Below are positions 31,250-41,681 of a stretch of DNA of 64,000 nt, one piece after another. The notes under the pieces were generated by a model. The model was not told the DNA's origin and ran no database searches. It saw nothing but the letters and a program-made list of their open reading frames with translations. The position numbers and the translations under genes were made by a program. The stretch spans positions 3,968,001-4,032,000 of the forward strand of contig OX637794.1 in assembly GCA_951802425.1 (NCBI GenBank), read 5' to 3'. Positions within the stretch are counted from its first letter, which is position 1, and every line of letters starts with the position of its first letter. The DNA comes from Clavaria fumosa (lineage: Eukaryota; Basidiomycota; Agaricomycetes; Agaricales; Clavariaceae).

Positions 31250-31593
31250 TAGGGTACATGTGGGCTGGTCCCAGGTCTTATATACTCTAGCTATGGGCTG
31301 TACGTGATGTATGAGTCATTGATTAAATATCGGAATCTGATAGATGATCAGGAAAGCTGCGCGCTTGCACTGGAATGATGAGTCCGAGCAGTGTCGATCT
31401 TTGTTGGGATCTTTGTGATGATGATGTCATCTGCGATCAGATAGGGTCCCCGCTTCGATGCATTACATCATGTCGGCTGCATCTGATCTTGTTGGGGATA
31501 TGATCGGAGGGTTAGCCGATCTGTGATCGAGCTGCTCTGAGTCATGATCACTTGATCGATCGGTGTGATGCAGTGATCGAGTGAAACTGATCT

Positions 31594-32031
31594 TTGATCA
31601 GAGATCTTCTTAGGGGTGATCGTGTCTGGTGGATAGGGGTCTGCCTAATCGAGGTCGAGATCAGTCTGTGGCGGTTATTGGATAAAAGGACGGTCTTCCT
31701 CCTTTCGCCGTCCCTTCAGAATCTGCCTGCTATGTGCTTCCAAGGCCACCACCTTGTCGAGTTCTTCCACAGCTCCTCCCTCTTCGCTCCTCGTACTGGA
31801 ATCAAGCTCTCTTGCGATACCTTCCACTGGTGGGTTCAACTCGTCCCTGCCGATGCGGACCTCTACTGGGTCCTCGACCGATGCTTCGCCTGTGGGGATC
31901 CCTCCCACCTTGTCAAGGATTGCTCCTTGACCCAAGGTCCTTACCGACGTATCTGTGACCTTCTCGAGGACCCTCATGGTGAGTTAGCCGAGCTGCTTCT
32001 CTCTGTCTCCAGTAAGTCTGATTCTTTATAG
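31594..32031 (+). CDS. Antisense CCHC zinc-knuckle ORF in the 5' LTR of G
   Basis: Second copy of the ORF at 24190-24627, identical as far as I can read (ATG at 31732, knuckle CFACGDPSHLVKDC). In this LTR an antisense transcript would leave the element rightward into the KDZ transposase remnant. Confidence 0.45.
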   Translation: MIRDLLRGDRVWWIGVCLIEVEISLWRLLDKRTVFLLSPSLQNLPAMCFQGHHLVEFFHSSSLFAPRTGIKLSCDTFHWWVQLVPADADLYWVLDRCFACGDPSHLVKDCSLTQGPYRRICDLLEDPHGELAELLLSVSSKSDSL

Positions 32032-32203
32032 ATTGGGACTGGGCTCCTCCCCGCCCTCCCTCGCCAACTGTTTGGGCCACCACCCCTTGGGGTGACCAAG
32101 GTACTTGGTACCAAGGTGGGCAGGATTGGGCTGAGATTGGTTCTGGTCCTGTACATCCGGCTTACCGTCCCCAGGTCCAGATCCCCAACCTCTGGATACC
32201 CCG

Positions 32204-32518
32204 TTGGTGGCGCCTCCTCCGTCGCCCTCCCTTCCTACCGTTGACCTCCCCCCCGCCTATTCCCCCCTCCCGTCTCCTACTCTGGACGACGGAGGTTCTC
32301 TCGGCGCTGTGCGAGATCTGCGAGAGGCTGCCCTGGAGGCGGGAATCTGGGATGGTCAGTTTGCCTCCCATCCCTTGAGGGTAGCTCTCGGGTTCGTGGG
32401 TGAGTCTGACTTCTCAGACTCTTCAGATGAGTCGTGGGAAGAGGAGTCTTGGGGGTCTGAGTACGGCACCTCGGGCTCCTCCCTTGATGAAGAGGGGTCT
32501 TGGCTTTCTTTCGTGTAG
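32204..32518 (+). CDS. Antisense acidic ORF in the 5' LTR of G
   Basis: Identical second copy of the 24800-25114 frame, with the same TTG start and Ser/Asp/Glu-rich end. Same reservations. Confidence 0.3.
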   Translation: MVAPPPSPSLPTVDLPPAYSPLPSPTLDDGGSLGAVRDLREAALEAGIWDGQFASHPLRVALGFVGESDFSDSSDESWEEESWGSEYGTSGSSLDEEGSWLSFV

Positions 32519-32653
32519 ATAAGTATTGTACTTATCTTGCGATAAAATATATAGTTGGGGTTTAGCCCCTTGTTCGCCTGATTTGCATGGTGTTCCTTAA
32601 GTTAAAGAATTGAAATTTGCTGGCCTGGTAGTACGGACGACGCTTTCATGACA

Positions 32654-32784
32654 AGGAGCACACATTCCCCTTCAACTGTGGCAGCGACACTGCCATGATT
32701 GTGACTGCGACCCACTCGTTTGAGCATCTTGAGATGCCACCATTCCCTAACCATGAAGAAAAGCCCTGTATTGATCCTTTTCAA
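32654..32784 (-). pseudogene. KDZ-type transposase, upstream part
   Basis: Minus-strand frame with MVREWWHLKMLKRVGRSHN and GECVLL, the region just before the CPAC zinc pair of KDZ transposases. After skipping element G and one AGGAG it joins in frame to 23455 downward (ECVLL then CPACPPGINLP). The N-terminal part of the transposase is not recognised further upstream; a GTAAGT near 32910 might be an intron start. Confidence 0.8.
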
Positions 32785-32967
32785 GTAATACAGTAGGACA
32801 TCTCATAACTTTCTGTCTTTGCTGTATGATTACTGGTGTCATTGGAAGAAAATCAAATTCCATTGCACCAAAAATACAGTTGATGAAAATGTACGAGTGT
32901 CACTTACCTAGACAGCATGTGAGACTGCCGCCAACTGTCTCCGCAAGTGGTCGTTCTCTTGGCACAC
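32785..32967. other. Interval between KDZ remnant and element H
   Basis: No ORF of note. On the minus strand it lies upstream of the KDZ part and may hold its decayed 5' exons or intron. The border with element H is near 32968. Confidence 0.35.
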
Positions 32968-33653
32968 AGAGATTTCGAGGGCCGGATTCGTCCAGAAGCA
33001 AGCTGCTCATCCACCCAATGGTTCATCTCCACCATCTCCTGCCGTGTCAAAGAATACAGCTTGGAAGAGAGGTGCTCAGGGTCCTTTTTGAACTTGATCT
33101 TAATATCGAAGTCTGGTTGGGAGCGGGGAAGTTCATCCCACTTCGCTTCACTAAACACCAAAGGGTAGTGGCTGGGCCAATCGGGGGTAGGGCCAGAGTT
33201 GGGAAAACGGGTGTCCAGAATACTCGTGGATGCGAGGGTACTTGTTTTCAGGGGTGCAGGGGCTCGAGGGGATGGGGAACACTGTGGGGGGCAGTGGGTA
33301 AGGCTCAGCTCTGCCTTCTGCCAGTCAATATCTGGGTTATGCCGCTTGAGCCAGTCATGCCCAAGGATGACCTTGTGGGACTGGGTCTTTCCCAGCAGAA
33401 AGTGGATCTGCTCCTGGTGGTCACCAACTCTCACCAGCACCTCTATCCCATACCGGACCTTTCCATTCCTGTTCTGTGTCCCATCCACATTATACATGGT
33501 GATTGGGTTCAGCAGGAGAGATGGCTCCAGTCCCACTCCTTTTGCCCACTCCAAATCCATGAAGCAGTTGGTGCACCCTGAGTCGACAAGGGCCTTCATT
33601 GTGGTCCCTTTGCCAGTGCTGAAGGCCTCCAAGTGCACCTGGATGGCTAGCTC
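32968..33653 (-). pseudogene. pol: Gypsy element H pol fragment (protease and start of RT)
   Basis: Minus strand, almost identical to the same part of K: protease ALVDSGCTNCFMDLEWAKGVG, GHDWLKRHNPDIDW, then the RT start (DFDIKIKFKKDPEHLSSKLYSL ... SGRIRPSKS), where homology stops. A TGA near 33654 (HVP-stop-ELAIQV) replaces the CGA of C, D and K. The rest of pol and the 3' LTR are missing. Confidence 0.9.
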
Positions 33654-33734
33654 TCATGGCACATGTTTCCACACTTCTGGCTGCACCCTGGTTAGGCGCT
33701 CTGCCAGTCTCACTTCCTCCTTCACCTCAGCCCC

Positions 33735-34708
33735 AATTCAGGTATGTCTCTGCTGCAAGATAGTATATCGGGGTATACTTGCAGCAGGCACAGGGACGGA
33801 AATGGGGCTGGCACACTTCTTCTCCCCAGTGGGAGTCCTCCTCTCTCTCTCACACAGCTCTATGCAGGCTCGGAGCCATGCAATCTCTTTCTCATATCCT
33901 CTGCCATTTGAGGGGCACATGGTGCTGCCCGGGTTTGGGCCCTTGGGACCTGCAGATGCGTATCAGGCAGGGGGCAGAAACGGACAGCATGGCCAGTCTG
34001 GTGGCATCAGAAACAACATCTCTCATCAGCAGGGGCCCATCCTCGGGCCATGGCCACATCCGGAGTACACAGCAGAGGGGTCACAAGAGGTTGCGAAATG
34101 GTCACGGCAGGTCGCGGTAGGGTCACGGTGGGTTGCGCGGGGGTCACAGTGGGTTGTGGTGTCCGTTCCATGAGTATCCCATCCAGTCGCCTTTGCTGGG
34201 CATCAAGCCTCTCAGCCAGCACCTTCCATTCTCCATATGTCTCTGGCATTGGGGAGACACCATAGATTCTCTCCACCAACCTCCTACTCAGGTTCAACTC
34301 CAGCCAATGGACTAGGATTCCTGAGTCCTTCTCTGCACTCAATTTCGCCCGTCGGAACAGTGTCTCGAATTTCGCAAAGAACTCTGGTGCTGTCATGGCA
34401 CCCTGTTTCAGCCCTGCAATATTGGCAAGGGCAGTCGCATGGTCATTCGGGTCATCGAATGTGCACTTCATCTCCTCCACAAACTCTGCCCAGGTTCCAG
34501 CCTCGCCACTACCCAGGATCTCTTCCGCCTTCATATTCGCCCACTCTGCAGCAAATCCTTCTCCAGTAATTTTGCTCAGAGCAAAAAGGACCTTCACCAG
34601 GTCCACAGCATAGACAGTTGGGTTCGCCATAAACAGGAGGCGAAGGGATCGGAGGAACATATGGAAGTTCCTTTTCTGCCCATCAAAGGGGGCAACAGCT
34701 AGGTCCAG
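33735..34708 (-). pseudogene. gag: Gypsy element H gag
   Basis: Starts MLDLAVAPFDGQKRNF near 34708, as in C and I (shorter N-terminus than K). Capsid region intact through FFAKFETLFRRAKLSAEKDSG and VHWLELNLSRRLVERIYG. The CCHC knuckle is cut by TGA (34007-34009, CCF-stop-CHQTGH) where K has CGA. The boundary codon near 33736 is TGA. Confidence 0.9.
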
Positions 34709-35281
34709 CATTCTGTAGCACTGTAAAATAAAATTCCGGGCCTTCGGCACTCAGGATTTCTTCGATCTCTTAACAGTCCTGTCCTCTCAGGCTGCTCTTC
34801 TAGGTACTTATGTACCTATAGAACTCTTATTCTATGAAACTATTGGTAGCGTGGGGCCCAAATGGTGTCCCAGGTGGTTGCTCCATAACTCCTAATGAGT
34901 TGCCCGTGCGCCCTTCTGATAATGGTCACAGAGCAAGGGCCCTGTCCACTGGACTAGGAAACTATAGAAAGACTATGTAGAGGGCCTTTCCTTGCCCTGT
35001 ACACTACACGATTCACTGGTACGTAGCTGTAAAACAAAGTTCCAGGCCTTGGGCACTCAGTATCACTTGGGGAGGGTCACAGTTGACTTCCTCCTGGTCT
35101 GGTCACATGTATCTACACACAGTAAAATTTTCACGCGGTTCTGTTACACACCGCAGGCAGGGTAAAGGAGAAGAGGATGATAGGGGCTGAGCTGTGACAA
35201 CATGTCACAGTTTGAAATTAAGGGTCCAGGCTAGCCAGGTTAGGACACGGGGCTAGGGCGGACAGGCAGATCTTAGTATTA
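34709..35281 (-). other. Leader of element H
   Basis: Non-coding leader with the conserved hairpin CTGTGACA-ACA-TGTCACAG (35192-35210) and the self-primer complement next to the LTR (ATCTTAGTATT on the plus strand, about 35270-35280). Confidence 0.6.
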
Positions 35282-35568
35282 TATCAGACTGGGTCTCACA
35301 CAACTTAAGGGTAAGGTCATGACGACAATACTAAGATAAGGGGAAAAGAGTACAAAAATGGAAGGGACACAGTATATATAGCGAGAGCCTCGGGACTTGC
35401 CGACTTTCCCACGCTCGGACCTTCGGATCACGTGATGCGCCCAGGCCCAGGTCATGTGATCTTACGATTATGTAATCTGACCACAGCCACAGGTCATGTG
35501 ACCTTCCAACAACCCTCCCCAGTTTCTCCACAACTGCACTTTGGGATGGCTTACATAAGCAATCCTAA
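35282..35568 (-). repeat. 5' LTR of element H
   Basis: A/K-family LTR, complete except for its first bases (TGT missing): it begins TTAGGATTGC directly against the RNase H sequence of element I at 35569. No target duplication visible, so the junction arose by deletion or recombination. Confidence 0.88.
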
Positions 35569-37409
35569 TGGTTCTCTGGGAGAGTGCATCTGCCTTCGTA
35601 TTCGACTTGCCAGTGTGATACTTTATCTCAAAGTTGAAGCACTGGAGCTCTCCAACCCAACGGACCTGCCTCGGTTTCAACTTCTGGGGCTTCCAGAAGT
35701 ACTGGAGGTTTGCATGGTCCATCCAGATCTCAATTGTCTCATCCACTCCAATGAGGTATGCCCACCACTCACGAAGTGCCTGAATCACGGCCAAGAACTC
35801 TTTGTCATACACATCATAGTTCTTTTCAGCTGCAGTGAGGGCCTTGGAGATGTAGTCCACAACTCTCCAGGTCCCATCCATCTGCTGCTGTGAAAGGACT
35901 CCACCAGTCGCCAAGTTACTTGCATCTGTCTCTACCTTCCATCTCCCTTTATCTTGTGGCAGAGCCAAGACCAGGGCTGATACAAGTGCCTGGTGGAGAT
36001 CTCGGAAGGCTGCTTCCTCCTCCTCTTCCCATTTCCATGGAACCTTCCCAGTCAGCCAGAAGAGTGGCTTTGCCTGGGCAGAAAGATTTGGGATGTGCTG
36101 GCAGAGGTAGTTCAAAATCCCATTGAACCTCTGGACATCCTTCACATTCCTAGGATGTGACCAATCTCAGACTGCCACACCCTTGGCTGGGTCATGCTCT
36201 AGCCAGTTGTGAGAGATCTTCATCCCCAGGAAGATGATCTCACTCTTCTTAAACTCACATTTACTGAGTTTGAGACACAACCCATTCTCTCCAAACTTCC
36301 TCAAGACCTGATCCATCCAATACCAGTGTGTTGCCAAATCCTCTGCAAACACAATGACATCATCCACATATGCTTGGACATGCCCTCCTGCAATCTCCTC
36401 CCTCAGCACATGGTTCATGAAACATTGGAAGGTGGCCAGTGCATTCTGCAGCTCGAACCACATGACAGCTGGTTCAAGAGTCCATGAGGTGTCAAGAAGG
36501 TGCAGTGGTGCTGGTGCTCTGGCCAGACCTGCATGGATGGGAAACCTTCCTTTGCATCAATCTTAGAGTAGATTGATGCTCCATTAAGCACATCCACTGT
36601 GTCTTGGATGTGGGGGAGGGGGTACTTGTCCTTGATCAGGTGTGCATTCAGCCTCGAGTAGTCGATAATCGGCTGCAGCTTGTCCTTCTCATGTTTGAAG
36701 AAGAAGGGGCTGGCATATGGGGATTTCAAGGGCCGGATTCGTCCAGAAGCAAGCTGCTCATCCACACAACAGTTCATCTCCACCATCTCCTCCCTCATCA
36801 GTGAGTATAGCTTGGAAGAGAGGTGCTCAGGGTCTTTTTTGAACTTGATCTTAATATCAAAGTCTGGTTGGGAGCAGGGAAGTTCATCCCACTTTGCTTC
36901 ACTAAAAACTGAAGGGTAGTGGCTGGGCCAATCAGGGGTAGGGCCAGAGTTGGGAAAATGGGTGTCCAGAATACTTGTGGATGTGAGGTTACTCATTTTC
37001 AGGGGTGCAGGGGCTTGAGGGGATGGAGAACACTGTGGGGGGCAGTGGGTAAGGCTCAGCTCTGCCTTCTTCCAGTCAATGTTGGGGTTGTGTTGCTTGA
37101 GCCAGTCATGCCCAAGGATGACCTTGTGGGTTTGGATCTTCCCTAGCAGGAAGTGGATCCATTCATGATGGTCACCCATCATCACCAGCAGCTCGATTCC
37201 ATACCAAATTTTACCCTCTCTATTCTGTGACCCATCCACATTGTACATCATGATTGGGTTCAGCAGGAGAGATGGCTCCAGTCCTGCTCTTCTTGCCCAC
37301 TCCAGGTCCATGAAACAGTTGGTGCATCCTGAGTTGACAAGGGCCTTCGTCATAGCCCACTTGCCAGTGCTGAGAGCCTCCAAGTGCACCTGGATGGCTA
37401 GCTCTCATG
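35569..37409 (-). pseudogene. pol: Gypsy element I pol (protease to RNase H), 3' truncated
   Basis: Minus strand. Protease (ALVNSGCTNCF near 37340: the catalytic Asp is Asn, a G-to-A change on the coding strand), RT (IIDYSRLNAHLIKDKYPLP; YVDDVIVF near 36360), RNase H (ETDASNLATGGVLSQQQ; KEFLAVIQALREWW; HTGKSNTKADALSQR), where it ends against the H LTR. Frame breaks lie near 36475 and 36160. The element starts with many CpG-derived changes relative to K. Confidence 0.9.
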
Positions 37410-37485
37410 GCACACATTTCCCCACCTCTGGCTGCACCATGGTTGGGTGCTCTGCCAGCCTCACTTCCTCCTTCACCTCAGCCCC

Positions 37486-38436
37486 AATTCGGGTATGTCT
37501 CTGCTGCAAGGTAGTATATCAGGGTATACTTGCAGCAGGCACAGGGACAGAAAGGGGGCTGGCACAGTCCTTCTCCCCAGCAGGAGCCCTCCTCTCTCTC
37601 TTGCACAGCTCCAGGCAGGCTTGAAGCCACACAATCTCTTTCTCATATTCCTCCGCCATTTGGGGGGCACACGGTACTGCACAGGTTTGGGCCCTTGGGA
37701 CCTGCAGATGCATATTGGGCAGGGGGCAGAATCAGACAGCATGGCCAGTCTGGTGGCATCAGAAACAATGTCTCTCATCAGCAGGGGCCCATCCAGAGGT
37801 TGCAGAAAGGTTGCACCAGGTTGCGGTAGGGTCGCCACGGGTCGCACAGGGGTCGTGAAAGGTCATGCAGAGGTCATGGTGGGTCGCAGTATCCATTCTG
37901 TGAGTATCCCATCAAGTCGTCTTTGCTGGGCATCAAGTCTTTCTGCCAGCATCCTCCATTCTCCATAAGTCTCTGGCATTGGGGAGACACCATAGATCCT
38001 CCCCACCAGCCTCCTACTCAGGTTCAACTCCAGCCAATGGACTAGGACTCCTGAGTCCTTCTCTGCACTCAACTCCACCTTTCAGAACAGTGTCTCAAAT
38101 TTCACAAAGAACTCCAGTGCCATTGTGGCACCCTGTTTCAACCTTGCAATATCGGCAAGGGCAGTCATATGGTCATTCAGGTCATCAAATGCCTGCTTCA
38201 TCTCATCCACAAACTCTGCCCAGGTTCCGGCCTCGCCACTACCCAGGATCTTCTGCCTTCATATTTGCCCATTCTGCAGCAAATCCATCTCCAACAATTT
38301 TGCTCAGAGCAAAGAGGACCTTTACCAGGTCCACAGCATAGGTAGTTGGGTTCGCCATAAACAGGAGGCAAAGGGATTGGAGGAATGTACAGAAGTTCCT
38401 TTTCTGCCCATCAAAGGGGGCAACAGCTAGGTCCAG
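37486..38436 (-). pseudogene. gag: Gypsy element I gag
   Basis: Gag from MLDLAVAPFDGQKRNFCTFL (ATG about 38436) with breaks near 38239 (a small deletion after MKAEDPG) and between 38078 and 38239. The knuckle region has TGA (near 37760). The boundary codon at 37489-37491 is CGA, which would join gag to protease in one frame; this is the only copy in the window keeping the inferred ancestral codon at that site. Confidence 0.85.
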
Positions 38437-38956
38437 CATTCTATAGCACTGTAAAATAAAGTTCCGGGCCTTGGGCAATCAGGAATTCTTCAATCTCTTA
38501 GCAGTCCTGTCCTCTTAGGCTGCTCTTCTATGTACTTATGTACTATAGAACTCTTATTCTATGAAACTATTGCTAGCGTGGGGCCCAAATGGTGTCCCAG
38601 GTGGTCACTCCACAACTCTTAATGAGTTGCCCATGCACCCTTCTGACAATGGTCACAGAGCAAGGGCCCTGTCCACTGGACCAGGAAACTACAGAAAGAC
38701 TATGTAGAGGGCCTTTCCTTGCCATGTACACTACACAATTCACTGGGAGGAGTATGGTGGCTGTGCTCCAGTTTGGGTCATGTGTATCTATACACAGTAA
38801 AAATTTCACATGGTTCTGTTGCACACCGCAGGCAGGGTAAAGAGATAGAGGATGATAGGGGCTGAGCTGTGACAACATGTCACAGTATGAAATTAAGGGT
38901 CCAGGCTAGCCGGGTTAGGACACGGGGCTAGGGCAGACAGGCGGATCTTAGTATTA
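38437..38956 (-). other. Leader of element I
   Basis: Non-coding leader with the conserved hairpin CTGTGACA-ACA-TGTCACAG (38867-38885). The middle of the leader is about 60 nt shorter than in H or K, the piece with the TACGTAGCTG words being deleted. Confidence 0.55.
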
Positions 38957-39231
38957 TATCAGACTGGGTCTCACACAACTTAAGGGTAAGGTCATGACAG
39001 GGGAAAAGAGTACAAAAAAGGAAAAGGCGAAGTACTTATAGCAAATGCTTCAGCACTTGCTGGCATTCCCACACTTGGACCCTCAGATCACGTGACATGC
39101 CCAGGCCTCAGGTCATGTGATCTTACGATTATGTAGTCCCACCCCAGCCACAGGTCATGTGACCTTCTGATAACCCTCCCCAGTTTCTCCACAACTCCTC
39201 TTTGGGATGGCTTATGTAAGCAATCCTAACA
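38957..39231 (-). repeat. 5' LTR of element I
   Basis: 275-bp A/K-family LTR. About 15 bp containing the AATACTAAGAT segment are deleted (GTCATGAC joins directly to AGGGG), so this LTR has lost the part complementary to its own primer site. Flank 39232-39236 is GAAAA. Confidence 0.88.
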
Positions 39232-39267
39232 GAAAACCCTGGAAACACATCCAAGGTATCTAAATAT

Positions 39268-39688
39268 CATATCCTGAGGTGCCTTGAAATGTATTACTAT
39301 CATTGTTGCAAAAGAAAAAGTCATTAAATAATGAACCTTGCCATTTGATCCCATAGAAAGCTATTTCATTACATCTGACTAATAAATTTACTTCTTGCAC
39401 CTCAGGATATGACCTGTGGATTTTTCTAGTGTGTTTTCAGCACCTGAAAAGCTCATATTACCTCACACAGATCACAAACTGCAAAATGTGGTGCAAAAAC
39501 CAACATTCTTATCTTGTGATAATTACAAGATATTGATGGTCTGGGCACCTCAGGCAGGGTCAGTTGTGTGGTAAATCTGAAAAGATCTCACTGATTGACT
39601 CAGAATTGAGTGAGATATGACTCAAAAGTTTTTTGGTCAAATTTTTTGGTTTCAGTCACATGGCTAGCTTTTTTGCAAACAGCTGTAA
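39268..39688. repeat. Dispersed repeat R, copy 2 (inverted relative to copy 1)
   Basis: Reverse-complement homologue of 8367-8802. Shared anchors: CATATCCTGAGGTGCC (39268), CACCTCAGGATATG (about 39400), GGCACCTCAGGCAGGGTCAG (about 39545), AAATCTGAAAAGATCTCACT, and the end TTTTGCAAACAGCTGTAA. Similarity stops sharply at both ends, giving element borders of about 420-435 bp. Confidence 0.6.
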
Positions 39689-40065
39689 AGCCTCCCTTTC
39701 ATGCTATTTCAGTACTACTAGGATGTAGCTTAAACAATAGTAGAACCAGCTTGAGGGAGTAAATAATGGTTATTTCCTTCTGTCTTTATGCATATAAGGG
39801 TAACAAGACAGTGGGAATTCAATGGTAAAGACTGTTTGTTTGTGCAGTTCTTCGTTCCTACTATAGAGCCATTTCTTTCCCTCTTAGTGTCACCTTTCAT
39901 AGCTTAGGTCATATTGGGAGTAAGTTTACATGGGTAAGTAGTACAGAACAGGTAGAGGACTAAGAGAGGGCATAGGGAATGATTGAAGAGACACATAAGG
40001 TGCTGAACCACTTGCTCAAGGGGCTAGGTACTATAGACCATTAAGTACCCTAACACCCACCCACT
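39689..40065. other. Gene-free interval
   Basis: AT-rich sequence with no supported feature. Confidence 0.4.
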
Positions 40066-40260
40066 TTGAATGAGCTAATCCAGCCAGCAGAAGAGGAGGA
40101 GGGTGAAGAAGATAGTAGCTGCCCTGAGAATGATGAAGATTTTATAGCATCAGTGGATTCAATGTTGGCAGGCTCAGTGAGATCCCATGTGAAATGCCAT
40201 GATCCCATGAACATGTGGCACACCAAGGCCAAGCCCAAACATGGGCTGTGCCTCAATTAG
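40066..40260 (+). CDS. Short acidic ORF, unknown
   Basis: 64 codons (MNELIQPAEEEEGEEDSSCPENDEDF...). An acidic N-terminal run, then SVDSMLAGSVRSHVKCHDPMNMW. Not recognised. It may be a terminal fragment of a transposon or host gene; no intron or homologue in the window supports it. Confidence 0.2.
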   Translation: MNELIQPAEEEEGEEDSSCPENDEDFIASVDSMLAGSVRSHVKCHDPMNMWHTKAKPKHGLCLN

Positions 40261-40333
40261 GAATGAATGCAGCATTGCCTCTGGCTTGCAGTGGCATTGC
40301 TGTCACTTGCAAAATTTAGTCAGATTGTGTATA

Positions 40334-40648
40334 CTAAGGGACTAGCAATGACTCCAGCATGATGTCCAGCTCTGGTTCAGCCCCTTCCTCACCTCCAGCA
40401 TCTGCCTCTATCAGATCATACATCTCAAGCTCTTCATTTAACCCATGCAAAGTGTATTGCTTGGTCTGGCTGACCCAGTACTCATTTTCAGAATTGAAAA
40501 GGACTCTGACCTTGATCTTATCATTGTGAGTGACTGAAATATCCATGCCCAACACACTGTCCTCATCTTTGTGAAGCTGTTGGATCAAATTTTGAGCAAT
40601 GCTTGCAAATGACACAGTCCTGCTGGCCTCAGAGGTGGGTGTAGGCAC
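40334..40648 (-). CDS. Unknown ORF, 104 codons
   Basis: Minus-strand frame (MPTPTSEASRTVSFASIAQNLIQQL ... LDIMLESLLVP) with mixed composition resembling real protein (VSFASIAQNLIQQLHKDED; DKIKVRVLFNSENEYWVSQ) and an acidic C-terminus. No family recognised. It faces the 40066 ORF tail to tail. Possibly an exon of a decayed gene. Confidence 0.25.
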   Translation of the reverse strand: MPTPTSEASRTVSFASIAQNLIQQLHKDEDSVLGMDISVTHNDKIKVRVLFNSENEYWVSQTKQYTLHGLNEELEMYDLIEADAGGEEGAEPELDIMLESLLVP

Positions 40649-40711
40649 AGATTCAACCAGGGACCCAGAAGCCTCAAGCTCTGAGTGTGGTGTAGCTAGG
40701 GTTGGCAGAAT

Positions 40712-41458
40712 GTGTCATGGTCCTATCAAGTTAGTAGTGAAAGGGGTTAGTGGAGTGGAGCAGAGATGTTTTATCGGAGTCTGATCAGGGTCCGATATCA
40801 GAGAAATGGAGAAGTAAGTAGAGAAGGAAGAGACTTATGGGACTGCGGCCTCAATGTATGTGTTGTGCCACCATGTATATACGTGTCCCTATTTATCAAA
40901 CAGAAACAATACCCAAGAGAGAATCAGAATGTAAGTCAAACTCTGAAGTTGATCGGAGTCTGCTGGAGTTGCTTGGAGTTGGTCAGATGATGTGGAGAAC
41001 ATTGAGGACGATGAGGACAAAAGCTCAGAGATGTTTAGGATCAAGAGACATTAATATTCAAACTGAGGAGTAGGGAGATACAGGTGGAAACTTATACTGC
41101 AAGGACAGAGTATAGGAGTGAAACAATGTACATATCAAATTACTAGGAGAGTTTCACCACAAGTGCCTGTGCAATTTTCATGGAACAAAGAAATAACAAC
41201 AAAAATAACTCCCATGGGTCGAGGGTATCCTCTCAATGGTAAACAGAATGAGGGGATGGAGGGAGAAGGTTCTAGAATGAGGTCCGAATGGTCCGAAGGC
41301 TGGCAGAGTGAAGTCCGATGAAGGTGCAGAGCAGAGCACACGGAGTTATGGCGGAGCGGATCAGAGTTGGTACAGAGCTCGGAGTCCGGAGCGGGGGTCA
41401 TGCTTATGCAAGCGGATGGAGTCATAACAGAATGGGAGTTTGGGAGGTTAAGTGACAC
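40712..41458. repeat. Possible solo LTR or other repeat
   Basis: A 747-bp stretch bounded by GTGTCA...TGACAC, rich in GTCCGA/TCGGAG words, with a TATA-like TATATACG near 40876. It lies between unrelated flanks. I see no target duplication and no second copy, so the call is weak. Confidence 0.2.
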
Positions 41459-41681
41459 TTGAGGTGAGTTTTGACAGTCCCATCCCTCAAATGCTCATCC
41501 CAAAGGTGCAATCAAAGTTTGGCCAGGTCTGTCATAGCTTTTCCCCTGAGTTGCGAGTGAAGTTGGTTGAGAATCAAGCCAAATGCACTGAAGAGGTATT
41601 CACAAGATGCAGAATTCACACAGATAGATAGTATACAGCAAGCAAGTTGACAAAGGGGGTGACAGTGGAACCAAAGGCCAT
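41459..41681. other. Flank left of element J
   Basis: No gene seen. Ends with GGCCA (41677-41681), the left target duplication of element J. Confidence 0.5.

Larger units (their letters stand above)
23456..32653 (-). mobile_element. Complete, very young gypsy element G
   Basis: 9198-bp LTR retrotransposon on the minus strand, flanked by the target duplication AGGAG (23451-23455 and 32654-32658). Both LTRs are 1794 bp and I found one difference between them (T at 23736 against C at 31140), so insertion is recent. Gag (456 aa) and pol (1274 aa) are uninterrupted with all catalytic motifs present, so the copy may be active. It also has an open, ATG-free leader frame, antisense ORFs in its LTRs and a self-primer site. 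Unusually long LTRs make up about 39 percent of the element. Confidence 0.97.
30860..32653 (-). repeat. 5' LTR of element G
   Basis: 1794 bp, a direct copy of 23456-25249 at an offset of 7404 bp. Promoter: TATATAA at minus 31278-31284, predicted RNA start at 31250, GATC-dense region at 31346-31663. Drives the gag-pol RNA leftward. Confidence 0.97.

Noticed and set aside
32821..32968. A spliced 5' exon of the KDZ transposase
   Set aside because: A GTAAGT is present near 32910, but I could not find a matching acceptor and conserved protein sequence, so no exon was called.
33199..34173. Plus-strand frames of more than 300 codons opposite gypsy pol/gag (also 61113-62159)
   Set aside because: They recur at the same place in every family copy because the sense strand is conserved; composition is Ser/Trp/Cys-rich and unstructured, with no motif.
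40712..41458. Solo LTR with confident boundaries
   Set aside because: Ends look like GTGTCA...TGACAC, but no 5-bp duplication and no partner copy; kept only as a low-confidence repeat.
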